Of a DNA stretch of 32,298 bases, positions 1-7,035 are shown in pieces; position 1 is the stretch's first letter; every line of letters starts with the position of its first letter. The DNA is from Mycobacterium asiaticum. GTDB taxonomy: Bacteria; Actinomycetota; Actinomycetes; Mycobacteriales; Mycobacteriaceae. The notes beneath the pieces are model-generated. The model was not told the DNA's origin, did no database searches, and saw only the letters and a program-made list of their open reading frames with translations. The position numbers were made by a program, and so were the translations under genes. Where the stretch lies: contig NZ_LZMH01000086.1 of NCBI RefSeq assembly GCF_001673635.1, positions 1-32,298 of the forward strand, written 5' to 3'.

Positions 1-2
1 GC

Positions 3-1076
3 CGTGGCAGCCCGCCACCAGCGCCGATGCAGCGGCAAGGACGGCGCGTGTGCGCCGATCCGCCCGCGGTCCCGGCGGCGATCCCGAACCTGCGCGACAA
101 GCTCGCCCAGCTGCTGATGGTCGGGGTGAAGAACGCTGACGACGCCAGAGCCGTCGTCACCGACTTTCACGTCGGCGGCATCATCATCGACAGCGACACC
201 GACCTGACCATGCTGCCCGGTCCGCTGAGCGACATCGCGCACGCGGCCACGCCGCTGCCGCTCGCGGTGGGCGTCGACGAGGAGGGCGGCCGGGTGTCTC
301 GCCTGCGCACCCTGCTGGGCGGCCGGGGGCCCACCGCCAAGGAGATGGGTCAGACGATGACACCGACCCAGGTCCACGACCTGGTGGCCGAGCGCGGCCG
401 CAAGATGAAGGACCTGGGTATCACCGTCGATTTCGCGCCCGTCGTCGATGTCACCGACGCGCCCGACGACACGGTGATCGGTGACCGTTCGTTCGGCCCC
501 GATCCCGTCAAGGTGACCACCTGGGCCGGCGCCTATGCGCAGGGCCTGCGCGATGCCGGCGTGTTGCCGGTGCTCAAGCACTTCCCCGGGCATGGCCACG
601 GGTCGGGCGACTCCCACACCGGGGGCGTCACCACGCCGCCGCTGTCCGATCTCGTCGGCAACGACCTGGTGCCCTACCGCACCCTGCTGCAGGCGGCGCC
701 GGTGGCGGTGATGATCGGTCACATGCAGGTGCCCGGATTGACCGGCAGCGATCCCGCCAGTCTGAGTCCCAAAGCAGTTGAGCTCCTGCGAACCGGAACC
801 GGTTACGGCGGGCCGGCGTTCGACGGCCCGGTGTTCAGCGACGACCTGTCGAGCATGGCCGCGATCTCCGACCGGTTTGGCGTGACCGAGGCCGTGCTGA
901 AAACCCTGCAGGCAGGCACCGACATCGCATTGTGGATCACCACCAAGGAAGTGCCGGCCGTCCTGGACCGGCTCGAGCAGGCGGTGAACGCGGGCGAATT
1001 GCCGGTGCAGCGAATCGACGAGTCGCTGGTCCGGGTCGCGGCGATGAAGCGTGTCAACGCGACTTGTGGCCGCTAG
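3..1076 (+). CDS. lpqI: LpqI-like family 3 beta-N-acetylglucosaminidase (5' end outside window)
   Basis: The reading frame is already open at base 3, so the N-terminus, where a lipoprotein signal is expected, lies outside the window; the ATG at 27 is internal. The protein is a glycoside hydrolase family 3 N-acetyl-beta-glucosaminidase (NagZ/LpqI type), which removes GlcNAc from muropeptides during peptidoglycan recycling. Family marks are DEEGGRVSRL near the start of the barrel, the KHFPGHG motif followed by the GDSH loop that carries the acid/base dyad of NagZ enzymes, and VFSDDLSSMA with the expected catalytic aspartate. It ends in CGR like the tuberculosis protein as I remember it. A TetR gene follows 48 bases downstream in the same direction, as in M. 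tuberculosis. Family assignment is firm; the lipoprotein nature is inferred from homology because that part is missing. Confidence 0.9.
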   Translation, partial: RGSPPPAPMQRQGRRVCADPPAVPAAIPNLRDKLAQLLMVGVKNADDARAVVTDFHVGGIIIDSDTDLTMLPGPLSDIAHAATPLPLAVGVDEEGGRVSRLRTLLGGRGPTAKEMGQTMTPTQVHDLVAERGRKMKDLGITVDFAPVVDVTDAPDDTVIGDRSFGPDPVKVTTWAGAYAQGLRDAGVLPVLKHFPGHGHGSGDSHTGGVTTPPLSDLVGNDLVPYRTLLQAAPVAVMIGHMQVPGLTGSDPASLSPKAVELLRTGTGYGGPAFDGPVFSDDLSSMAAISDRFGVTEAVLKTLQAGTDIALWITTKEVPAVLDRLEQAVNAGELPVQRIDESLVRVAAMKRVNATCGR

Positions 1077-1087
1077 CCCACTCCCTA

Positions 1088-1114
1088 CCTTAGAGTCAGA
1101 TAGACAGGCTAAGG
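1088..1114. promoter_or_regulatory. Inverted repeat before the TetR gene, possible operator
   Basis: CCTTAG (1088-1093) and CTAAGG (1109-1114) form a perfect 6-bp inverted repeat with a 15-base spacer. The right arm overlaps the Shine-Dalgarno run AAGGGAGG that precedes the TetR start at 1125. The position would suit autorepression, but the arms are short and no binding data are visible. Confidence 0.3.
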
Positions 1115-1124
1115 GAGGCGCACG

Positions 1125-1721
1125 ATGGCTGGTGGTACCAAGCGGCTGCCGCGTGCTGTCCGGGAACAGCAAATGCTCGACGCCGCCGTACAGATGTTCT
1201 CGGTCAACGGTTATCACGAGACCTCGATGGACGCCATTGCCGCCGAGGCGCAGATCTCCAAACCGATGCTGTACCTCTATTACGGCTCGAAGGAGGATCT
1301 GTTCGGTGCGTGCCTGAACCGGGAGATGAACCGGTTCATCGATGGGGTGCGCGCCGAGATCGACTTCACCCAGAGCCCGAAAGACATGCTGCGCAACACC
1401 ATTGGTGGGTTTCTGCGCTATATCGACGAGAACCGGGCATCGTGGATCGTGATGTACACCCAGGCCACCAGTTCGCAGGCCTTCGCCCACACGGTTCGTG
1501 AAGGCCGCGAGCAGATCATCGACCTGGTGGCCGGTCTGGTGCGGGCCGGTACCCGCAGTCCCCGGTCGGACGCCGAAATCGAAATCATGGCAGTGGCTTT
1601 GGTGGGCGCGGGTGAGGCGGTGGCCACCCGGCTGTCCGCCGGTGACATCGGGGTCGACGCGGCGGCCGAGATGATGATCGACCTGTTCTGGGTGGGTTTG
1701 CGGGGAGTGCCCGGACGATAG
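1125..1721 (+). CDS. TetR-family transcriptional regulator (Rv0238-like)
   Basis: A 198-residue TetR-type repressor. Residues about 12-60 form the DNA-binding helix-turn-helix: an initial helix (EQQMLDAAVQMF), then MDAIAAEAQISKPMLYLYYG, with the usual KEDLF continuation. The rest is a helical ligand-binding domain with no recognisable ligand signature. The ATG at 1125 is preceded by AGGGAGG at a good distance, which fixes the start. It lies between lpqI and a ClC channel; in M. tuberculosis the equivalent gene Rv0238 also follows lpqI. Its targets are unknown. The fatty-acid genes 1.3 kb downstream carry palindromic operator-like sites, making it one candidate regulator for them, but that is speculation. 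Confidence 0.85.
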   Translation: MAGGTKRLPRAVREQQMLDAAVQMFSVNGYHETSMDAIAAEAQISKPMLYLYYGSKEDLFGACLNREMNRFIDGVRAEIDFTQSPKDMLRNTIGGFLRYIDENRASWIVMYTQATSSQAFAHTVREGREQIIDLVAGLVRAGTRSPRSDAEIEIMAVALVGAGEAVATRLSAGDIGVDAAAEMMIDLFWVGLRGVPGR

Positions 1722-1723
1722 CG

Positions 1724-3001
1724 GTGGGCCACCCCGACGCCGTAAGGTCGGCAGGCGTGCGGCGCAACCCCAACCTGGACTTCTTCTGCGCCGTTGTCAT
1801 CGTCGGTCTGCTGGCCGGCTTGGCCGGATTGTGCACCACGCTGGTGCTGCGTCTCGTCGAACACCTCACGTACCACTACACTTTCGGCTCGCTGCTGGCC
1901 GGGGTGACCGGCGCCGGCCCGCTGCGGCGCGCGTTGGCGCCGGCCGTGGGCGCCGCACTGGCCGGCCTGGGCTGGTGGCTGCTGCGACGCCGCAACGAGG
2001 TGCCGCCGTTGGCCGGGACCATCGCCCGACACGAACGCATACCGCGAATGGCGTGGAGCATCGACGCCCTGCTGCAGATCGTGTTGGTCGGCTCCGGCGC
2101 ATCTCTCGGACGAGAAGGCGCGCCACGTCAATTCGCGGCTGTGCTAGGCGATTTCAGCACCGGATGGCTTCGGCGGCTCTCTGCGGCCGAACGGGAGATC
2201 CTGCTCGCCAGCGCGGCCGGCGCCGGATTGGGTGCCGTCTACGCGGTGCCACTGGCCGGTGCCCTGTTCACGCTGCGGATTCTGCTGAACACCTGGCAGC
2301 CGCGCGCGGTGGGGGCGGCGTTGATCACCTCGAGTCTGGCGGTTGCCGTCGGCTCGGCGGTCACGCACGACCGGCCCGAACTGGCCTGGCCCAGCCTGGA
2401 ATCGACGTACCTGCTGACCGCGCACGGGTTGATGTTGGCGCCGGTGGCCTGCGCGGTGGGCATGGCGTTCAACCGCATCATCAAGGCGTCGCAGCCCCGA
2501 CACCAGATCCGTAGCTGGCTGCTGACCCCGGCGCTGGCGGCCGCGGCGCTGACCACCGGGGTCTGTGCGCACTGGTGGCCCGAACTGCCCGGCAACGGCA
2601 AGAGCATTCTGACCACCAGCCTCGCAAGCGGCATGACGCTGACGGCTGCGGCGGCCATCCTGGTGCTGAAACCGCTTCTGACCGGGCTGTTTCTGCGCGC
2701 AGGCGGCGCCGGCGGGTTGCTCACGCCGTCGTTGGCCACCGGCGCGGCGGCCGGTTCGCTACTGGTCCTGGCGATCAACGCGGCCACCGGTACGCACCTG
2801 CATGTGCCGACGGTCTCGCTGGCCGGTGCCGCCGGGGTGCTGGCTGTCACGCAGGGTTCGCCGATCTGGGCCGCCCTGTTCGTGTGGGAGCTGGCCCGCC
2901 CGCCGATCTGGTTACTGCTGCTCTTCCTGCTCACCGCCACCGCGGCGCACGCCGTGAACAGCTGGGTAGAACACCGCTGGGCGAACTTACAGCGCCCGTA
3001 G
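1724..3001 (+). CDS. ClC-family chloride channel/transporter
   Basis: A 425-residue polytopic membrane protein of the ClC family. The diagnostic segment is GSGASLGREGAPRQ, whose glutamate (E131, in GREG) corresponds to the gating glutamate of bacterial H+/Cl- exchangers. The classical GSGIP and GREGP motifs are altered (NEVPPLAG and GREGA), so anion selectivity cannot be assumed. A glycine-rich GGAGGLLTPS segment near residue 330 fits the later conserved ClC pore region. The listed start is a GTG two bases after the TetR stop; a GTG at 1757 with AGG-type sequence upstream is an equally plausible start giving 414 residues. The 3' end overlaps the end of the opposing htdX gene by 15 bases. In M. 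tuberculosis this spot holds vapBC24, so this gene is a local difference. Confidence 0.82.
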   Translation: MGHPDAVRSAGVRRNPNLDFFCAVVIVGLLAGLAGLCTTLVLRLVEHLTYHYTFGSLLAGVTGAGPLRRALAPAVGAALAGLGWWLLRRRNEVPPLAGTIARHERIPRMAWSIDALLQIVLVGSGASLGREGAPRQFAAVLGDFSTGWLRRLSAAEREILLASAAGAGLGAVYAVPLAGALFTLRILLNTWQPRAVGAALITSSLAVAVGSAVTHDRPELAWPSLESTYLLTAHGLMLAPVACAVGMAFNRIIKASQPRHQIRSWLLTPALAAAALTTGVCAHWWPELPGNGKSILTTSLASGMTLTAAAAILVLKPLLTGLFLRAGGAGGLLTPSLATGAAAGSLLVLAINAATGTHLHVPTVSLAGAAGVLAVTQGSPIWAALFVWELARPPIWLLLLFLLTATAAHAVNSWVEHRWANLQRP

Positions 3002-3829
3002 CGTCCCGGTCAGGTGCGGATACCCCTTGGCGATATGGCGCAGCGCGATATCGAAGCCGTCGCCGACCTCGTCGACGTACAAGCCGGCGGTGGCGGGCAG
3101 CACCAACGGCTTGCCGAACCGCACCGAGTACCGCACGGCATCGGGCAGCCGGCCCTCGATGTTCGCCAATACCGCTGCCGCACTGAACATTCCGTGCGCG
3201 ATCACGGTTGGGAAGCCGAACAGCTTGGCGGCGATCGGGTTGGTGTGAATCGGGTTGTGGTCACCGCTGACGCCGGCGTAGCGGCGGATCCGGCTCGGAC
3301 TGACGCGCAGGATCGTGCTGGGTGGCGGCAGCTTGGGCTGCTTCTGCGGCGGCGGTTTGGGTTCGTCGGACAGGCTGGTGCGCTGCTGGTGCAAGAAGGT
3401 TGTCACCTGGTGCCAGGCGAGGTCGTTGCCGACGTTGACGTCGGTGACGATGTCGGCCAGCAGTCCCTTGCGGTGCTCACGCAAGTTCTCCGCATGCACC
3501 TGCACGCTCACCGTGTCGGTGACGCCGATCGGCCGGTGCTGGGTGATGTGGTTCTCCATATGGATGGAACCCATTGCGGCGAATGGGAAATCGAAGGACG
3601 TCACCAACGACATCACCGACGGGAAGGTCAGCGCGAACGGGTAGGTCAGCGGGACATCGTTACCGAAGCGCAGCCCGGTGACCGCCGCGTAGGCGGCCAC
3701 GTTGGACTGGTCGATGGTCAGTTCGTCGACGGTCACCGTGCGCTTGGGCAGCTGGTCGCCGCGCGGGACCACGGGCAACGCGCCGGCAGCCGCGCGCAGC
3801 AGATTTTTCAGGCCGCTTGGTTGGTTCAC
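2987..3829 (-). CDS. htdX: (R)-specific 3-hydroxyacyl-thioester dehydratase HtdX
   Basis: A 280-residue double hot-dog MaoC/hydratase-2 protein. The C-terminal half carries the hydratase signature YAGVSGDHNPIH with the catalytic pair D190 and H195, followed by NPIAAKLFGFPTVIAHGM. The N-terminal half is the degenerate hot dog. A proline/lysine-rich linker (about residues 155-170) separates them. It dehydrates (R)-3-hydroxyacyl-CoA or -ACP to the trans-2-enoyl form. The GTG start has AGAGGGA five to six bases upstream. It lies 21 bases after fabG4 on the same strand, so ketoreduction (FabG4) and dehydration (HtdX) are probably co-expressed, as for Rv0242c–Rv0241c. Its last bases overlap the end of the ClC gene. 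Confidence 0.93.
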   Translation of the reverse strand: MNQPSGLKNLLRAAAGALPVVPRGDQLPKRTVTVDELTIDQSNVAAYAAVTGLRFGNDVPLTYPFALTFPSVMSLVTSFDFPFAAMGSIHMENHITQHRPIGVTDTVSVQVHAENLREHRKGLLADIVTDVNVGNDLAWHQVTTFLHQQRTSLSDEPKPPPQKQPKLPPPSTILRVSPSRIRRYAGVSGDHNPIHTNPIAAKLFGFPTVIAHGMFSAAAVLANIEGRLPDAVRYSVRFGKPLVLPATAGLYVDEVGDGFDIALRHIAKGYPHLTGTLRAL

Positions 3830-3850
3830 TGCTTCCCTCTCACTCGATGA

Positions 3851-5215
3851 CTAGGCGCCCAGCATGGCCTGGCCGCAGACCCGCACGGTGTTGCCGGTAA
3901 CAGCGTTCGACGCCGGATTGGCGAAGTAGGCAATGGTTTCGGCAACATCGACAGGCTGGCCGCCCTGGTACAACGAGTTGAGCCGCCGGGCCACCTCGCG
4001 AGTGGCGAGCGGGATGGCGGCGGTCATCTCCGTCTCGATGAACCCGGGCGCAACCGCGTTGATCGTGATGCCCTTCTCGGCGAGCGCCGGAGCCAGAGCC
4101 TGGGTGAGCCCGATCATGCCGGCCTTCGTGGTGGCGTAGTTCGTCTGACCGCGGTTGCCCGCGATGCCGGCCATCGAGGACAGCCCGATCACCCGGCCAC
4201 CTTCACCGATGGTGCCGTTGTCCACCAAGCCCTCGGTAAGCCGTTGCGGGGCAAGCAAGTTCACGGCCTGAACGGCGTTCCAGCGATCGTCGTCCATGTT
4301 GGCCAGCAGCTTGTCGCGGGTGATGCCGGCGTTGTTCACCAGGATGTCGGCCCGACCGCCGTGGTGGTCGCGCAGGTGCGCTGCGATCTTGTCCACGGCG
4401 TCCTCGGCTGTGACGTCCAGCCACAGCGGGGTGCCGCCGACGCTGCTGGCGGTCTCGGCCAGGGCGTCCCCGGCGGACTCCACGTCGATCGCGACCACGC
4501 GCGCGCCGTCGCGGGCGAAGACCTCGGCAATGGTCCGGCCGATGCCCCGCGCGGCGCCGGTGACGATCGCGACCTTTCCCTCCAGCGGGCGGTCCCAGTC
4601 GGCCGGCGGGGCCGCGTCCTCGGCGCCCACATAGAAGACCTGACCGTCGACGTAAGCCGACTTACCCGACAGGATGAACCGCGCGGTCGATTCCAGGCCC
4701 GTCGCGGCCGGCTTGGCGTCCGGCGCCAGGTACACCAGGTTCACCGTGGTCCCGTTGCGCACTTCCTTCGCCAGGGAGCGGGTGAAACCCTCCAGCGCGC
4801 GCTGAGCGATCCGTTCGTCGGTGCTGCCGGCGGCCTCCGGGGTGGTTCCGATGACCAGCACGCGAGCGTTGTGCTTGAGGTTGCGCAGCAGCGGGTTGAA
4901 GAAGTCGTGCAACGCCTTCAGGCCGTCTGGAGCGGTGATCCCGGTGGCGTCGAAGACCAGCCCGCCGAACGAGTCGGCCCAGCGGCCACCCAGGTTGTCG
5001 CCGACCAGGTCGTAGTCGGCGTCCAGGGCGGCCCGCAGCGGCTCGACGACCCGGCCTTCGCCGCCGATCAGCAGCGATCCGGGCAGCGGCGGCTCATCGG
5101 GGCTGTAGCGGCGCAGCGGTTCGGGTTGAGGGATGCCGAGTTGCTTCGCCAGGAACGAGCCGGGAGCGGAGTTGACAACCTGCGTGAACAGATCGGACGA
5201 GCGCTTGGGGGCCAC
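3851..5215 (-). CDS. fabG4: High-molecular-weight 3-ketoacyl reductase FabG4
   Basis: A 454-residue ketoreductase, the same length as M. tuberculosis FabG4 (Rv0242c). Residues 1 to about 205 form the flavodoxin-like N-terminal domain typical of this long FabG class. The C-terminal short-chain dehydrogenase domain has the cofactor loop TGAARGIG, the NNAG motif and the catalytic triad S347 (GLSSMAG), Y360 and K364 (YATTK), at the residue numbers known for the tuberculosis enzyme. It reduces 3-ketoacyl-CoA, with NADH preferred in this class. The GTG start at 5215 has GGAAGG eight bases upstream. It is divergent from the thiolase gene fadA2 across 143 bases containing a palindromic operator candidate, and runs into htdX. 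Confidence 0.95.
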   Translation of the reverse strand: MAPKRSSDLFTQVVNSAPGSFLAKQLGIPQPEPLRRYSPDEPPLPGSLLIGGEGRVVEPLRAALDADYDLVGDNLGGRWADSFGGLVFDATGITAPDGLKALHDFFNPLLRNLKHNARVLVIGTTPEAAGSTDERIAQRALEGFTRSLAKEVRNGTTVNLVYLAPDAKPAATGLESTARFILSGKSAYVDGQVFYVGAEDAAPPADWDRPLEGKVAIVTGAARGIGRTIAEVFARDGARVVAIDVESAGDALAETASSVGGTPLWLDVTAEDAVDKIAAHLRDHHGGRADILVNNAGITRDKLLANMDDDRWNAVQAVNLLAPQRLTEGLVDNGTIGEGGRVIGLSSMAGIAGNRGQTNYATTKAGMIGLTQALAPALAEKGITINAVAPGFIETEMTAAIPLATREVARRLNSLYQGGQPVDVAETIAYFANPASNAVTGNTVRVCGQAMLGA

Positions 5216-5270
5216 TGATCCTGCCTTCCATGTCGAGCGGGCCGGGTATAGGCACCGTATCCGGGACGAA

Positions 5271-5286
5271 CTTACTTCAGAGTAAG
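5271..5286. promoter_or_regulatory. Palindromic operator candidate between fabG4 and fadA2
   Basis: CTTACT (5271-5276) and AGTAAG (5281-5286) form a perfect 16-bp inverted repeat, also readable as TTAC-N6-GTAA. It lies ten bases upstream of a TANNNT -10 element (TAGTAT, 5296-5301) facing fadA2 and could control both divergent genes. A second TTAC-N6-GTAA site lies in the fadE5 promoter. The TetR or other protein that binds it is unknown. Confidence 0.5.
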
Positions 5287-5295
5287 AACAGTGGG

Positions 5296-5301
5296 TAGTA
5301 T
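5296..5301 (+). promoter_or_regulatory. Putative -10 element of fadA2
   Basis: TAGTAT matches the mycobacterial housekeeping TANNNT consensus and would start transcription near 5308, about 50 bases before the GTG at 5359. No good -35 is seen; the operator candidate occupies that position. Confidence 0.35.
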
Positions 5302-5358
5302 TGCCGTCAACGCGGGTACCCCAAAATGACCCTCACAACTGACTAGCGGAGACAAAAC

Positions 5359-6705
5359 GTGGCCCCTGCAAGCTCTGAGCCGAAGACCAAAGCTTCTCAG
5401 AAGAGTTCCCCGGGCCGGCGGCGGGTAGCCGTGCTCGGCGGCAACCGGATCCCGTTCGGCCGATCCGACCGAGCCTATGCCGAGGCGTCCAACCAGGACA
5501 TGTTCACCGCCGCGCTGAAAGGCCTGGTCGACAGGTTCGGACTGACCGGTGAACGGCTGGACGCCGTGGTCGGCGGCGCCGTGCTCAAGCACAGCCGCGA
5601 CTTCAACCTGATCCGGGAGTGCGTCCTAGGCTCCGAACTCTCGTCCTACACGCCGGCATTCGACCTGCAGCAGGCCTGCGGCACCGGGTTGCAGGCGGCC
5701 ATCGCCGCGGCCGACGGCATCGCGGCGGGACGCTACGAGGTGGCCGCCGCCGGTGGCGTGGACACCACGTCGGATGCGCCGATCGGGCTCGGTGAGGACC
5801 TGCGCCGCACCCTGCTGAAGGTGCGCCGGTCCAAGTCGAACCTGGAGCGTGCGAAGCTGCTCGGCGCCCTGCCCGCCAACCTCGGGCTCGACCTGCCCGC
5901 CAATTCCGAGCCTCGCACCGGCCTGTCGATGGGTGAGCACGCCGCGATCACCGCCAAGGAACTCGGGATCAAGCGTGTCGACCAGGACGAGCTCGCCGTG
6001 GCGAGCCACCGCAATATGGCGGCCGCCTACGACCGAGGCTTCTTCGACGATCTCGTCACCCCGTTCCTCGGCCTCTACCGCGACGACAACCTGCGTCCCG
6101 ACGCCACGGTGGAGAAGCTGGCCAAGCTCAAGCCGGTGTTCGGCGTCAAGAACGGTGACGCGACGATGACGGCGGGCAACTCGACGCCGCTGACCGACGG
6201 TGCTTCGGTGGCCCTTCTTTCCACCGAAGAGTGGGCGTCGGCGCACTCGCTGTCGCCGCTGGCCTACTTCGTGGACGCCGAGACCGCTGCGGTGGACTAC
6301 GTGAACGGCAGCGACGGGCTGCTGATGGCGCCGACGTACGCCGTTCCGCGGCTGCTGGCCCGTAACGGCTTGACGCTGCAGGATTTCGACTTCTACGAGA
6401 TCCACGAGGCGTTCGCCTCGGTGGTGCTGGCCCACCTGCAGGCTTGGGAATCCGAGGAGTACTGCAAGGAACGGCTGGGCTTGGACGCCGCCTTGGGTGC
6501 CATCGACCGGTCCAAGCTCAATGTCAACGGATCGTCGCTGGCAGCCGGGCATCCGTTCGCCGCCACTGGCGGACGCATCCTCGCCCAGGCCGCCAAGCAG
6601 CTTGCCGAGAAGAAGCGCGAGGCAAAGGGTTCGGGCACGGTGCGGGCGCTGATCTCGATCTGCGCCGCCGGCGGCCAAGGCGTGGCAGCGATCCTAGAGG
6701 CCTGA
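5359..6705 (+). CDS. fadA2: Acetyl-CoA acetyltransferase-type thiolase FadA2
   Basis: A 448-residue thiolase that cleaves or forms beta-ketoacyl-CoA. Catalytic residues are visible: nucleophile C107 in DLQQACGTG, H349 in EIHEAFA, H398 in the AAGHPFAATGG loop, and C435 in ICAAGGQG near the C-terminus (a slight variant of the usual CxGGG pattern). The GTG start at 5359 is set by GGAG at 5348-5351. The first 20 residues are Ser/Lys-rich and probably disordered. It is divergent from fabG4–htdX; the three together provide thiolase, ketoreductase and dehydratase steps of fatty-acyl turnover. It corresponds to Rv0243. A small RNA locus and a terminator follow. Confidence 0.95.
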   Translation: MAPASSEPKTKASQKSSPGRRRVAVLGGNRIPFGRSDRAYAEASNQDMFTAALKGLVDRFGLTGERLDAVVGGAVLKHSRDFNLIRECVLGSELSSYTPAFDLQQACGTGLQAAIAAADGIAAGRYEVAAAGGVDTTSDAPIGLGEDLRRTLLKVRRSKSNLERAKLLGALPANLGLDLPANSEPRTGLSMGEHAAITAKELGIKRVDQDELAVASHRNMAAAYDRGFFDDLVTPFLGLYRDDNLRPDATVEKLAKLKPVFGVKNGDATMTAGNSTPLTDGASVALLSTEEWASAHSLSPLAYFVDAETAAVDYVNGSDGLLMAPTYAVPRLLARNGLTLQDFDFYEIHEAFASVVLAHLQAWESEEYCKERLGLDAALGAIDRSKLNVNGSSLAAGHPFAATGGRILAQAAKQLAEKKREAKGSGTVRALISICAAGGQGVAAILEA

Positions 6706-6747
6706 GCGGCCGGACAAAATCAACTCGAGAGAATTTTCAATCGGGTG

Positions 6748-6772
6748 GTTATTCGAGACAGCATCTGGGTAC
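6748..6772 (+). promoter_or_regulatory. SigF-like promoter of the F6-like small RNA
   Basis: GTTA (6748-6751), 15 bases, then GGGTAC (6767-6772) resembles the mycobacterial SigF consensus GTTT-N15/17-GGGTAT. A start would fall near 6779-6781, just ahead of the strong hairpin at 6788-6834. In M. tuberculosis the SigF-dependent sRNA F6 comes from the same fadA2–fadE5 gap. Confidence 0.55.
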
Positions 6773-6778
6773 TCGCTA

Positions 6779-6840
6779 GTCCGGATAGCCCCGTGTTGGT
6801 GTCTGACCCCCCGACCCCGACGGCAACGCGGGGCAATCCC
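6779..6840 (+). ncRNA. F6/SfdS-like small RNA between fadA2 and fadE5
   Basis: The fadA2–fadE5 intergenic region of M. tuberculosis encodes the SigF-dependent small RNA F6 (also SfdS, ncRv10243), linked to starvation and lipid genes. Here the same gap has a SigF-like promoter followed by a hairpin: positions 6788-6798 pair with 6824-6834 over 11 bp with one G-U pair. A short inner extension follows and the apical part is C-rich (CCCCCC at 6807-6812). C-rich loops are a common contact surface of actinobacterial sRNAs. Both ends are estimates: the 5' end from the -10 element, the 3' end just after the hairpin. No long uridine run follows the hairpin; the next clear terminator is at 6883. The identification rests on synteny and structure, not on alignment. 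Confidence 0.6.
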
Positions 6841-6882
6841 TAGATCGACCGCCGGTCAGCGGAGACGGGCGTACGGAAAAGG

Positions 6883-6919
6883 CCGCCGCTGGAGTGAGGG
6901 GATCCAGCGGCGGTCTTTT
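6883..6919 (+). terminator. Rho-independent terminator after fadA2/sRNA
   Basis: A perfect 11-bp stem (6883-6893 with 6903-6913) and a 9-base loop are followed by TCTTTT. An A run on the left side (6877-6880) could also let it act on leftward transcripts. It lies 177 bases after fadA2, so it may end both the fadA2 message and the small RNA. Confidence 0.75.
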
Positions 6920-6986
6920 GCATTTCAGGGTCATGCTCTTCGGCGTTTGCCGAAACTGAAACCTCGCATACGTCCGCGGCGTGGAA

Positions 6987-7025
6987 AAAAATCCCCCGCC
7001 TCCAACAGGAAAGCGGGGGATTTTT
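6987..7025 (-). terminator. Rho-independent terminator of fadE5
   Basis: A 13-bp perfect stem pairs 6987-6999 with 7013-7025 (core CCCCCGC/GCGGGGG), with a 13-base loop. Read leftward it ends in a T run (complement of the seven As at 6985-6991). It lies ten bases beyond the fadE5 stop. The flanking A and T runs make it usable in both directions. Confidence 0.85.
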
Positions 7026-7035
7026 GTGCTGATCT

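Noticed and set aside
4244..5218. Long open frame antisense to fabG4
   Set aside because: Shadow frame; composition and lack of motif argue against a gene.
6801..6834. 6C RNA motif in the fadA2–fadE5 gap
   Set aside because: Only one hairpin loop has six Cs; the 6C family needs two such hairpins. Position and promoter fit F6 better.
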